The notes under the pieces are model-generated. The model was not told the DNA's origin, ran no database searches, and saw nothing but the letters and a program-made list of their open reading frames with translations. Positions 1 through 7,783 of a stretch of 64,000 bases of DNA are shown piece after piece. Source of the stretch: Kordiimonas laminariae (GTDB lineage: Bacteria; Pseudomonadota; Alphaproteobacteria; Sphingomonadales; Kordiimonadaceae). Made by a program: the position numbers and the translations under genes. The first letter of the stretch is position 1; each line of letters starts with the position of its first letter. The DNA lies in assembly GCF_023008165.1 (NCBI RefSeq), contig NZ_JAKQZA010000002.1:310001-374000 (forward strand), read 5' to 3'.

Positions 1-73
1 GCTCGAATGCTTCCTTTGATCCGGCTTGCGCCTTCAATACCAATAATTCTTCTTTTGTGCGTGTACCTGTCAC
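1..73 (-). CDS. Probable ECF-type sigma factor, N-terminal fragment (runs off the left edge)
   Basis: Only about 24 codons are visible, reading leftwards from a GTG at 73. The predicted start is VTGTRTKEELLVLKAQAGSK followed by EAFE. The pattern E-E-L-x-x-L-x-x-A-Q-A-G-x-x-x-A-F-E is typical of the first helix of sigma-70 region 2 in ECF sigma factors. An AGGAG ribosome binding site at 85..81 lies 7 nt before the GTG, which fixes the start well. The leader and first codons hold striking nested inverted repeats (see the repeat entry). The family call rests on one short helix, so another protein opening with a similar helix is possible. Confidence 0.5.
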   Translation of the reverse strand, partial: MTGTRTKEELLVLKAQAGSKEAFE

Positions 74-119
74 AGGTAAGCTCCTCTTGCTTTACCTTAA
101 AGACGCACGCACAAAAGAA
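50..119 (-). repeat. Nested inverted repeats around the sigma-factor start codon
   Basis: A perfect 14-bp inverted repeat has arms at 50-63 and 106-119. In the leftward transcript one arm lies in the leader and the other in codons 4-8. The 42-nt loop holds the ribosome binding site and the GTG start. Inside it, TACCTGT and ACAGGTA (64-70 and 72-78) form a second perfect palindrome centred on the start codon. AGGTAA and TTACCT form a third, mutually exclusive pairing that would display the ribosome binding site in its loop. A translational switch or an autoregulatory operator are both plausible; neither is shown. Confidence 0.55.
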
Positions 120-146
120 AAGGTTCGAAAATATCTTCGATTTTTT

Positions 147-503
147 TTAAGCCTTAGCCCAGGCCTTGATCATATCTTGATCTTTCGGAGCGAAGCCAAG
201 CTGATATTCACCAGCTTTTTCCCATACTGGGCGTTTGATAATAGCATCATGGGCAACCATGAGCGCTTTTGCTGTATCGGCATCCACATCAGCTTTATCT
301 GCGTCATTCAGTTTCCGCCATGTCGTGCCACGGGTGTTAAGGAGCGCTTCCCAACCAAGGCTAGCCTCAAAGTTCTCTACCATATCCGCAGTTAAACCAT
401 CTTTGCGGAAATCGTGAAACGTATGTTCCACACCTTCTTCTTTAAGCCACTTAAGTGCTTTCTTAACTGTGTCGCAGTTTTTAATGCCATAAATAGTAAG
501 CAT
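147..503 (-). CDS. ArsC/Spx-family (YffB-like) thioredoxin-fold protein
   Basis: This 118-residue protein has the length and layout of the ArsC/Spx superfamily. It opens with a beta strand and a single active-site cysteine in YGIKNCDTVKKA, then FHDFRKDG, the N-T-R-G-x-x-W stretch, and the conserved I-K-R-P-V segment near residue 90. YffB-type members are reductase-like proteins of uncertain substrate, and true arsenate reductase activity should not be assumed. No arsenic resistance genes lie nearby. It starts 9 bp after the cation efflux gene on the same strand, so the two are probably co-transcribed. Confidence 0.8.
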   Translation of the reverse strand: MLTIYGIKNCDTVKKALKWLKEEGVEHTFHDFRKDGLTADMVENFEASLGWEALLNTRGTTWRKLNDADKADVDADTAKALMVAHDAIIKRPVWEKAGEYQLGFAPKDQDMIKAWAKA

Positions 504-512
504 AAATACCCC

Positions 513-1394
513 TTAATTTTCCGCGCTTGAAGGCGGGTCAATATGAATAAGAATTTCAGCCTGAGGATATTGAGAACTTAATGCGAGTTCAACCTGCTCA
601 GCTATAGAGTGCCCTTCCCTCACCGTAATATTACCATCAACCTCTATATGCATTTGAATAAATAGATCTCGGCCAGATGCACGCGTTTTAAGATGATGCA
701 TACCTAAGACATTCGGCACCGCTGCAACAATAGCAATGATACGTTCTTCATCCGCCATTCCCATCTCTTTATCCATCAACATATCGATGGCTGGAATTGC
801 TACATCCCATGCACCATGAAGAATATAAAAAGTAATCAAAGCGGCAAAGATGGCATCCGCATATATATAACCGTATCCAGCCGCGATAGCAGAAGCGATA
901 ACACCAATATTGAGTAGAAGATCACCCGTATAATGAAGTTGGTCACCAGCAATAGCGATGGAACCCGATTTCTTCACTACATAGGATTGAAATATTACCA
1001 AGCCAAATGATAGCACTACCGCCAATAACGAAACGCCAATAACATAATCAGGTGCTTGATATGCTTTGGGATTCAGGAAATGCTCGACTGCCTCTACCGC
1101 CAATAAAACTGATAGAACCACCATCACCGCCGCCTGAAATAGCCCCGCTAGAGCCTCTGCTTTGCCGTGGCCAAAACGGTGATCATCGTCGGCGGGGATA
1201 AGAGCTGCTTTCACAGCAAAGAGCGTAACAACTGAAGATGCCATATCTAGAAAAGAGTCAGACAATGACCCAAGCATTGCGACAGAGCCTGACATCCACC
1301 ATGCGATTGCTTTGGTAATTACCAGCACCAAAGCAACTGATACAGCGGCCCATGTGGCATAGCGCATTAGCTGGCCTGTATTCTCTCTGTCCAT
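513..1394 (-). CDS. Cation diffusion facilitator (FieF-like) metal efflux transporter
   Basis: This inner-membrane secondary transporter exports divalent metals such as Zn, Fe or Cd in exchange for protons. The CDF signature is visible in S-x-S-D-S-F-L-D-M and the following HRFGHGKAEALAGLFQA. A second metal-site segment, HYTGDLLLN, precedes the last membrane spans, and a cytoplasmic ferredoxin-like C-terminal domain contains MHHLKTR and M-H-I-E-V-D. The ATG at 1394 is chosen because AAGGA sits 8 nt before it; a second ATG three codons upstream overlaps that ribosome binding site. Only about 25 bp separate the start from the ATP synthase terminator, so transcription may depend partly on readthrough. 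The metal specificity is not readable. Confidence 0.88.
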   Translation of the reverse strand: MDRENTGQLMRYATWAAVSVALVLVITKAIAWWMSGSVAMLGSLSDSFLDMASSVVTLFAVKAALIPADDDHRFGHGKAEALAGLFQAAVMVVLSVLLAVEAVEHFLNPKAYQAPDYVIGVSLLAVVLSFGLVIFQSYVVKKSGSIAIAGDQLHYTGDLLLNIGVIASAIAAGYGYIYADAIFAALITFYILHGAWDVAIPAIDMLMDKEMGMADEERIIAIVAAVPNVLGMHHLKTRASGRDLFIQMHIEVDGNITVREGHSIAEQVELALSSQYPQAEILIHIDPPSSAEN

Positions 1395-1418
1395 ATACTG
1401 CATCCTTTTCTACATAAT

Positions 1419-1453
1419 AAAAAACGCCCTACCATTTTGGTAGAGCGTTTTTA
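1419..1453 (-). terminator. Rho-independent terminator of the ATP synthase operon
   Basis: A long stem (AAAAACGC, then CTACCA paired with TGGTAG, with one wobble) closes on a TTTT loop. It is flanked by A and T tracts, so it is bidirectional in principle. It lies directly after the last F0 gene and just before the cation efflux gene. Confidence 0.85.
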
Positions 1454-1479
1454 AATCATTACACGATGCCTATAGAAGT

Positions 1480-1968
1480 TTAGTGGAGTTTTGTTTCCAC
1501 ATCTTCGATTGCAGCGTTAGCAAGCTCTTTGCCAGCTTTGCCTTTAAGCGTATCAGCAAGAACAGCTGTTGCAGCATTTACCGCTACATCTACAGCTGTA
1601 GCCTGTACTTCCTTAACAGCAGAAGCTTCAGCCTGCGCGATCTTCTCTTCAGCAGCTTTAGTGCGGCGCTCAACCATGTTAGCGATATCGCCTTTAGCAG
1701 CTTCAGTCATGATCTTCGCATCTTCTTCAGCGCGGGCCAGGATTTCAGCAGCTTCTTTTTCTGCATCACGCTGTTTGCGCTGATAGTCATGAAGCATTTG
1801 CTCTGCTTCATCACGAAGGTTCTTTGCTTCTTCGATTTGCGAACGGATTTCCTCTGCACGCGCATCCAGCATTTCGCCAAGGAGTTTAGGAACACCTTTC
1901 CAAAGCAAAATGCCAACGAATACGAGGAAGGAGCCTGCTACCCAGAAGGTTGGATCTGAAAAGTCCAT
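1480..1968 (-). CDS. atpF: F0F1 ATP synthase subunit b
   Basis: Subunit b forms half of the peripheral stalk that holds the F1 head against rotation. The 162-residue protein has one N-terminal membrane segment (about residues 8-25, FWVAGSFLVFVGILLWKGV), then a long charged, alanine- and glutamate-rich helix suited to a right-handed coiled coil. It is the last gene of atpI-atpB-atpE-atpF'-atpF. It begins one base after the stop of the b' gene with a GGGGG motif upstream, and a strong terminator follows it. The pair of unlike b subunits is normal for alphaproteobacteria. Confidence 0.95.
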   Translation of the reverse strand: MDFSDPTFWVAGSFLVFVGILLWKGVPKLLGEMLDARAEEIRSQIEEAKNLRDEAEQMLHDYQRKQRDAEKEAAEILARAEEDAKIMTEAAKGDIANMVERRTKAAEEKIAQAEASAVKEVQATAVDVAVNAATAVLADTLKGKAGKELANAAIEDVETKLH

Positions 1969-1969
1969 G

Positions 1970-2518
1970 TTACGCCCCCTTCGCTGTATCGAGTGCAGCT
2001 TTCACCGCATCAGCAACAGTTTTCTCTTTTGCTTCAACACCAGCAAGCTTAGCAACCATTTCAGAAGCTACTTCAGCGGCAACAGTATCGATGCCTGCAA
2101 GTGCTTCATCACGTGCTTTCATAATGCGTGCTTCAGCTTCTTCTGCTTTAGCGCCAAGAGTTGCATCCAACTCTGACTGTGCTTTCGCAATATCAGCTTG
2201 AATTGTGTCTTTTGCACCCAGAACAATTTCCTGAGCTTTTTTACGGGCATCAGCAACAGCTGCTTCATAAGCTGCTTTTACTTCTTCCGCTTCATTTTTA
2301 AGACGCTCAGCAGTATCAAGATTGTTTGCTACGTTTTCTTCACGCTCTCCGAGAACTTTGGTTACACGCGGAAGAACGATGCGTGAAACAACAAAGAACA
2401 AGAAGAGGAAAGTAAGAAGCAACCAAGCGATCTGGTTGGTATAAGTACCATCCGCAATCACGTTAAGCTGCGGCAAACCACCTTGGTCCTGAGCTACTTC
2501 TGTATTGGCGTTGGCCAT
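1970..2518 (-). CDS. atpG: F0F1 ATP synthase subunit b'
   Basis: This is the second, divergent peripheral-stalk subunit, which pairs with subunit b in alphaproteobacteria and photosynthetic bacteria. The N-terminal 30 residues are soluble. One membrane helix (about 32-50, IAWLLLTFLFLFFVVSRIV) is followed by the conserved LPRVTKVLGEREE and a long coiled coil rich in A, E and K. The ATG at 2518 is preferred over an adjacent GTG because a GAGG motif lies 6 nt upstream. The gene is also called atpF2 or atpX. It is separated from atpE by an unusual string of stem-loops. Confidence 0.93.
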   Translation of the reverse strand: MANANTEVAQDQGGLPQLNVIADGTYTNQIAWLLLTFLFLFFVVSRIVLPRVTKVLGEREENVANNLDTAERLKNEAEEVKAAYEAAVADARKKAQEIVLGAKDTIQADIAKAQSELDATLGAKAEEAEARIMKARDEALAGIDTVAAEVASEMVAKLAGVEAKEKTVADAVKAALDTAKGA

Positions 2519-2550
2519 CACATGCCTCTATGGCTGAATGTTCGAACTTT

Positions 2551-2626
2551 GGAGCATGGCTCCACTGCTAGTCATATAGCAGTTAAACAGCATAGAACGC
2601 GACCAATAAGAACGGCCGCGCTATGC
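2551..2626 (-). other. Three consecutive stem-loops between atpE and atpF'
   Basis: The 127-bp spacer holds GGAGC/GCTCC (2551-2563), ACTGCTA/TAGCAGT with a 6-nt loop (2564-2583), and GCATAG..CGCG/CGCG..CTATGC with a two-base bulge (2590-2626). There is no U tract, so these are not ordinary terminators. Structured spacers after atpE are known to stabilise or process mRNA so that subunit c is made in excess. That role is inferred here. Confidence 0.55.
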
Positions 2627-2645
2627 TTTAGCAGTCAAGATCTTC

Positions 2646-2870
2646 TTAAGTGAAGAGGATCAGGAATGCGATCACAAGTGCGAACAGACCAGTCGCCTCT
2701 GTAAGAGCGAAGCCGATAAGTAGGTTTGTGAACTGCTTAGGAGCAGCAGATGGGTTGCGAAGAGCACCTGAAAGGTAGCTACCGAAGATGTTACCCAGAC
2801 CAATACCGATACCAGCAAGAGCAAGAGTAGCGATACCAGCGCCAATCATTTTTGCAGCTTCGAGTTCCAT
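2646..2870 (-). CDS. atpE: F0F1 ATP synthase subunit c
   Basis: This 74-residue, two-helix proteolipid forms the rotating c-ring. The first helix is rich in Gly and Ala. The polar loop R-N-P is at residues 38-40, and the proton-carrying carboxylate is Glu58 in LTEATGLF in the second helix. The surroundings of Glu58 give no sign of sodium use, although that cannot be excluded by eye. The start has AAGGA 7 nt upstream. The gene lies between atpB and the two b subunits, as usual. Confidence 0.97.
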   Translation of the reverse strand: MELEAAKMIGAGIATLALAGIGIGLGNIFGSYLSGALRNPSAAPKQFTNLLIGFALTEATGLFALVIAFLILFT

Positions 2871-2929
2871 GTTAATTTCCTTTTCTCATGTATAAGGTAA
2901 ATAAGTTTTAATTCAGGGCTGACTTGTTC

Positions 2930-3679
2930 TTAGTGTGAAGGATGCATCGCATCATTCAGGTAGATGCAAGTCAAAATAGTGAATACGTATGCCTGCAAGC
3001 AAGCTACGAGAATTTCGAGGCCTGTCAGCAACACATTAATCGCGAAAGGAGCAATCGCACCCAGCATGCCCGCAGCACCCGCTGCAGCCATTGATACGAT
3101 GAAGCCCGCGAATACTTTCATCATGATGTGACCTGCCAGCATGTTTGCGAACAAACGTACTGAAAGACTGATTGGGCGTGTGCAGTATGAGATTACCTCA
3201 ATCGCAACGATAAGCGGCAACAGCCAGCCTGGAACACCAGATGGTGCAAAAAGCTTAAGGTAACCAGCGCCGTTTTTAATGAAACCAATCAGGGTTACAC
3301 CAAGGAAAATGAAGATAGCCATCGCGAAGTTTACTGCGATGTGGCTTGTAACTGTGAAGCTGTATGGCAACATACCAGCAAGGTTCAGACCAAGGATGAA
3401 TACGAATAGTGTAAAGATGAATGGGAAATACTGTTTCCCTTCTTTACCAACGTTATCCTTAATCATGCCTGCGATGAAGCTGTACATTAGTTCTACCATC
3501 ACCTGCATGCGGCCAGGTACGGTAGCGTTTTTGCGTGTGCCCCAGATCAGGAAGAAGCTCATGAAAGCTACTACCAGCACCATCCACAAAGAACTGTTTG
3601 TAAAGGAAACATCGATTCCTGCGATCTCGAAATGAGCGATGGGTTTAACGTCAAATTGCTCAATAGGACTATGGGCCAC
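2930..3679 (-). CDS. atpB: F0F1 ATP synthase subunit a
   Basis: Subunit a is the integral membrane stator that carries the two proton half-channels facing the c-ring. Five to six hydrophobic helices are visible, and the essential arginine lies in SLSVRLFANMLAGH. A GTG at 3679 gives an N-terminus MAHSPIEQFDVKPI, similar to other alphaproteobacterial AtpB proteins, with AAGAG about 9 nt upstream. An upstream TTG in frame (3712) would add 11 residues but looks less likely. It sits between atpI and atpE. Confidence 0.94.
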   Translation of the reverse strand: MAHSPIEQFDVKPIAHFEIAGIDVSFTNSSLWMVLVVAFMSFFLIWGTRKNATVPGRMQVMVELMYSFIAGMIKDNVGKEGKQYFPFIFTLFVFILGLNLAGMLPYSFTVTSHIAVNFAMAIFIFLGVTLIGFIKNGAGYLKLFAPSGVPGWLLPLIVAIEVISYCTRPISLSVRLFANMLAGHIMMKVFAGFIVSMAAAGAAGMLGAIAPFAINVLLTGLEILVACLQAYVFTILTCIYLNDAMHPSH

Positions 3680-3740
3680 GTCAATAATCTCTTTTTTATG
3701 CCGCGTAATCAAACGCAGCGATCAAATTCCATATCGCTTT

Positions 3741-4067
3741 TTAGCGGCCTTGGCCTTCCTCTTCTTCAGCTTCCTGCTGCATCTGCATCGCGGTACGGAT
3801 CACATTCCGAATACCGGTTACAAAGCCCAAGATTAGCAACCCAATAAAAAACAGCGGTGCAGTACCAAACCATTTATCGAACCAGTATCCCATAAAGCCA
3901 CCAACAGCGACCGCAACAACCAGTTCTGTACCCATCTGAAAGGCTTTTCCTAGAGGAGAAACTTCGGGGCGATCAGGCCCTTCATCTTCCTTCACCTTCA
4001 TTTGGGCTTGGTTCAAACGCTCTTCAAAGGATTTTTGCTTTGGGTTTTTTTGGTCACTACCCACCAC
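3741..4067 (-). CDS. atpI: AtpI/AtpZ-family ATP synthase accessory protein
   Basis: This is the first gene of the F0 operon. The 108-residue protein has a charged N-terminal third and two membrane helices (roughly residues 48-66 and 73-92) with the sequence GGFMGYWFDKWFG between them, typical of the AtpI/AtpZ family. The acidic C-terminus ends in a run of glutamates. Family members help assemble the c-ring or supply magnesium and are not part of the finished enzyme. The start is a GTG with GAGG upstream. Confidence 0.85.
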   Translation of the reverse strand: MVGSDQKNPKQKSFEERLNQAQMKVKEDEGPDRPEVSPLGKAFQMGTELVVAVAVGGFMGYWFDKWFGTAPLFFIGLLILGFVTGIRNVIRTAMQMQQEAEEEEGQGR

Positions 4068-4139
4068 AAATCACCTCTTTTTGTGCGTCTACACCAGGGT
4101 TGCTCTAAACTGAATCAGAGCTATGCCAAAGGCGGTTGC

Positions 4140-4168
4140 AACATAGGGATTAGCCCCACCTATGTCAA
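4140..4168 (-). promoter_or_regulatory. Sigma-70 promoter of the ATP synthase operon with an embedded inverted repeat
   Basis: On the minus strand TTGACA (4168-4163), a 17-bp spacer and TATGTT (4145-4140) form a near-consensus promoter about 70 bp before atpI. The spacer and both hexamers are spanned by the perfect inverted repeat ACATAGG/CCTATGT (4141-4147 and 4159-4165), which could be an operator. No regulator can be named. Confidence 0.7.
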
Positions 4169-4226
4169 GGTCCAATAAATACCAGATAAGTCATTGAAAA
4201 ATAACGATTTTCAAAAATACTTTAAA

Positions 4227-7200
4227 CTAAACAGCTTCCTTAAGCTGTTCTGCATCTTCAAGGTCTACGGAAACGAGAGTAGAGATTCCTCTTTCCGCCA
4301 TCGTTACACCAAAGAGCCTGTTCATACGTGACATAGACACTGCGTTGTGAGTTACGATCAAGAAGCGAGTATCCGTACGTTTGATCATGCTATCCAGAAG
4401 ATTACAGAAGCGCTCGACATTCGCATCATCAAGAGGCGCATCCACCTCATCAAGCACACAAATAGGCGCTGGGTTGGTAATGAATACGGCAAAGATTAGC
4501 GAGAGGGCTGTAAGAGCCTGTTCACCACCTGACAGTAAAGAAAGTGCCTGTAGCTTCTTACCCGGTGGGCTGGCGTAAATCTCAAGCCCGGCATTAAGCG
4601 GATCATCGGATTCAGTAAGTTCCAAATGCGCTTCACCACCACCGAATAGTGTTTTAAACAATTCACCAAAATGGTTATTCACAACATCAAAAGCAGCCAG
4701 TAGGCGCTCGCGTCCCTCCCGGTTCAGATTGGCGATTGCATGCCTTAATCTTGAGATAGCTTCTTCAAGGTCACTACGCTCTTTTACCAGATGGTCCATC
4801 TGTTCGACTATATCGTTGAGTTCTTCATCCGCCCGTAGATTGACTGCCCCTAGACGGTCTCGTTCACGTTTTAACTGCTCTAGCTTGCTCTCCAGAACCA
4901 TTGCTTCTGGTAGGTTTTCACTAGATTCGACTTCTACTTTTTCAAGAAGATGTGTAGGAGCACATTCGAAACGTTCACCAATTTGAGTAGCAATTGCCTT
5001 CCGGCGGTCAGCAGCGTTTTCAACGGCGGCCTCCGCTCGAATAAGCTTTTCTCTACGCTGGTTCAGATCACCTTCAACCTCTTTAAGAGCCTTTACTTTC
5101 TCAGCAAGCTTGGCTTCAGCAACAGCCAATGTGTCGCTTGTTTTCTTTCGCTCTTCTCCAGCCTCTTCAAGCTTAGCCAGAAGTGCCAACTTCCTATTTT
5201 CCAAATCTTCAGGGCTCGCTTCTGCAGCTTCCAACTGAGCTTTAGCGGATGTTTCTCTTTCATTCAGAGATTGAACCTGTTTATCAGCACTAGATACACG
5301 CAGTTGCCATGCGCTCGATTCGGTTTCAATAGCATTCAGTCGGTCCTGACGTGTCTGAGCTTCACGGCGCAAACTGTCGTGCGTTGCTCTGGCAGCGCTT
5401 AGTGCTGTACGCACCTGCTCTACCTGAACCCGCTTTTCCGAGAGCTCGGCTTCTAGTTTCTGATTTTCTGGAAGTTCTCTGATACGCGCTTCAATATCTT
5501 TGATGCGCTCTACTACTTCACCAAATTCACGCTTCACACGTTCAAGAGTATCTTCAAGAACACGAACTCGGCTTGCACGCTTATTAGCTTCCTGTTCTGC
5601 GGCCATATGTACACGGCGAGCATCGGCAACAGCTCGTTCCGCTTGCTGACGTTCATTACGTTTGGCCTGCTCGGTCTCTCTAGCTTTTTGGTGACTTTCA
5701 AACGCAGCAGTAGCTGCTGCTTCAGCTTTTTCAGCGTTTACAGAAACTTCCAATAGCCTACTTCCCAAATCAGCCAGTCTGTTCTTTTGTTCGAGCCTAA
5801 TAGCAGCCCGTGTTGGGGCTCCTGCTTTTTGGACAAAACCATCCCATCTCCAGAAGTTACCAGTTTGGTCCACAACAATTTGCCCGGGCTTTAGATCAGC
5901 AATAACCGTATTGATATCAACTCCGCTAGATACAAGCCCTGTATAAGCAAGTCGCTTTTGAAGTACTTTCGGCACCGTAACGTAATTGTTCAGTCCTTCA
6001 ACACCTTTAGGCCACCCCGGGGCCTCACTTGCAGGAAGTTCTTGCCAATATCGGCTGGCATCCTCACTAACTCCAGCTTCAACAGCGTCACCGAGAGCTG
6101 CCCCCACCGCAACTTCATATCCTTTTTGAGCACTAAGTTGATCTGCAACAGGATTATTCTGATTATCGTCAGCATTCAACAAACGCTCAAGGCTGGAAAT
6201 TTCACCAGATAAAGCTTTTGCCTGCCCTTGCCATTCAGATTTAGCAGTGTCAGCCTCATTGCGTACAGTTCGTGCAGCAACCGTTGCCGCTTCTGCTTCT
6301 TGCAGAGCCTTTGTTGAGCCTGATAGGCTTTCTTCAGCTTCCTTGATTGCTCGCTCAGCTTCTTTCAGTGCCTTCGCAATCTCATCTTTCGCAGTTACTG
6401 ATGTAATTTCCTGAGAAATTCTGTTTTCCTCAATCCCAAGCTGATCTTTCCTGCGATTGATAGCAAGCTTATCGCTCTCTAAACTCGAACGCTGAGCACG
6501 AGCCTGTGCCGCTGTCTCACTTAGTTTATCAAACTCCGTTTCCGCAACCGTTGCAGCTTTTGCTGCGGCATCCAGCGTTTCACGAGCTTCCACTTCAGCA
6601 GACTTTTCTTTTTGCTGAGCCGTCACAAGACGTTCTTTTTCAGTAAGCAATCGATCCAGAGCAGACTTGGCATCTTTAGCAATTTCTGCTTCACGCTCTC
6701 TATCAGACGCTATCTGCTCTAGCTGAGCACGTAGCGAAAGTGCAGTCTGCTTACGGCGCTCTGTTTCCGCTTCCAGATTTTCTTTTTCAATGGTTAGACG
6801 CTGTAATTTCGCTGCGGCCTCGGCATCCCTTTCTCGAAGTGGTGGTAATAACTCTTCTGTCTCGGTTTGCTCTCCAGCGAACTTGGTTGCTTTTGCCGTT
6901 ATTTCGGTAACCTCGCGCTCGATCTCCCGCTGCTTCCGCTCGAGTTCAATCACTTCCTCGGCTGCCGTCTTCCACTTTATGAACAGAAGACTTGCTTCCG
7001 CTTGCCGAATTTCACCAGAAACAGAGCGATATCTAACAGCCTGTTTTGCCTGCCGTTTTAAGCTACCGATCTGGCCTTCCATCGCCTGCACTACGTCTTG
7101 CACACGAACGAGGTTACTTTCCGCACTACGAAGACGGCTTTCAGCTTCTTTCCTACGAGTATGAAGGCCAGAGATACCAGCAGCTTCTTCAAGTATCTGT

Positions 7201-7682
7201 CTGCGGTCCTGCGGTTTAGCGTTAATCATTGCGCCGATACGGCCCTGACTTACAAGTGCCGGAGAGTGCGCACCGGTTGCTGCATCAGCAAAAAGAAGCT
7301 GTACGTCCTTTTGCCGAACGTCCTTGCCGTTAATACGGTAGGCAGAACCACTGTCACGCTCAATACGCCGTGTTACCTCAATGGTATCTTCATCGTTATA
7401 TTCTGCTGGGGCGTTACGGTCGATGTTATCAATGACCAGTGTCACTTCGGCCATGTTACGTGCCGGCCTGCGGTCAGTACCCGCAAAAATCACATCGTCC
7501 ATACCTGAACCACGAAGTGATTTCGCCCGGTTTTCACCCATTACCCAACGGATAGCTTCAAGTAAATTGGATTTACCACATCCGTTAGGCCCAACAACAC
7601 CAGTGAGGCCACGTTCGATATGCAGCTCTGTTGGATCAACAAAGGATTTAAAACCAGATAGTCGTAACCGTGAAAAACGCAT
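4227..7682 (-). CDS. smc: Chromosome segregation ATPase SMC
   Basis: This 1151-residue protein is the core of the bacterial condensin that organises and segregates the chromosome, normally with ScpA and ScpB (not in this window). The N-terminal head has Walker A GPNGCGKSN (residues 31-39). Two long coiled coils flank a hinge at about 490-620. The C-terminal head has the LSGGEQ signature at 1050-1055 and Walker B ICVLDEVD at about 1074. The reading frame is intact. In many alphaproteobacteria smc lies beside dsbA and mutY genes, as it does here. A 158-bp spacer separates its end from the ATP synthase promoter; AT-rich repeat TTGAAAA/TTTTCAA at 4194-4214 is a weak candidate terminator. Confidence 0.97.
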   Translation of the reverse strand: MRFSRLRLSGFKSFVDPTELHIERGLTGVVGPNGCGKSNLLEAIRWVMGENRAKSLRGSGMDDVIFAGTDRRPARNMAEVTLVIDNIDRNAPAEYNDEDTIEVTRRIERDSGSAYRINGKDVRQKDVQLLFADAATGAHSPALVSQGRIGAMINAKPQDRRQILEEAAGISGLHTRRKEAESRLRSAESNLVRVQDVVQAMEGQIGSLKRQAKQAVRYRSVSGEIRQAEASLLFIKWKTAAEEVIELERKQREIEREVTEITAKATKFAGEQTETEELLPPLRERDAEAAAKLQRLTIEKENLEAETERRKQTALSLRAQLEQIASDREREAEIAKDAKSALDRLLTEKERLVTAQQKEKSAEVEARETLDAAAKAATVAETEFDKLSETAAQARAQRSSLESDKLAINRRKDQLGIEENRISQEITSVTAKDEIAKALKEAERAIKEAEESLSGSTKALQEAEAATVAARTVRNEADTAKSEWQGQAKALSGEISSLERLLNADDNQNNPVADQLSAQKGYEVAVGAALGDAVEAGVSEDASRYWQELPASEAPGWPKGVEGLNNYVTVPKVLQKRLAYTGLVSSGVDINTVIADLKPGQIVVDQTGNFWRWDGFVQKAGAPTRAAIRLEQKNRLADLGSRLLEVSVNAEKAEAAATAAFESHQKARETEQAKRNERQQAERAVADARRVHMAAEQEANKRASRVRVLEDTLERVKREFGEVVERIKDIEARIRELPENQKLEAELSEKRVQVEQVRTALSAARATHDSLRREAQTRQDRLNAIETESSAWQLRVSSADKQVQSLNERETSAKAQLEAAEASPEDLENRKLALLAKLEEAGEERKKTSDTLAVAEAKLAEKVKALKEVEGDLNQRREKLIRAEAAVENAADRRKAIATQIGERFECAPTHLLEKVEVESSENLPEAMVLESKLEQLKRERDRLGAVNLRADEELNDIVEQMDHLVKERSDLEEAISRLRHAIANLNREGRERLLAAFDVVNNHFGELFKTLFGGGEAHLELTESDDPLNAGLEIYASPPGKKLQALSLLSGGEQALTALSLIFAVFITNPAPICVLDEVDAPLDDANVERFCNLLDSMIKRTDTRFLIVTHNAVSMSRMNRLFGVTMAERGISTLVSVDLEDAEQLKEAV

Positions 7683-7709
7683 ACCTGCGCATTTCCCCCT
7701 CTATTGGAC

Positions 7710-7744
7710 AAAGCGGTAAAGCGCCCCTACGCGCCAACCGCTTT
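7710..7744 (-). other. Stem-loop in the dsbA-smc spacing
   Basis: An 8-bp perfect stem AAAGCGGT/ACCGCTTT encloses a GC-rich loop. It lies just upstream of smc and could act in the smc leader or in DNA binding. On the minus strand it precedes smc rather than following a gene in that direction only if transcription enters from the DsbA lipoprotein side, which also reads leftwards away from it. No U tract is present. Confidence 0.3.
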
Positions 7745-7783
7745 GATAAAACTTATAAAACTCGGAACCAACTAATCGACTGA

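Noticed and set aside
147-503. Calling the ArsC/Spx-family gene an arsenate reductase
   Set aside because: The YffB-like layout and lack of ars neighbours do not support arsenic detoxification; only the family is claimed.
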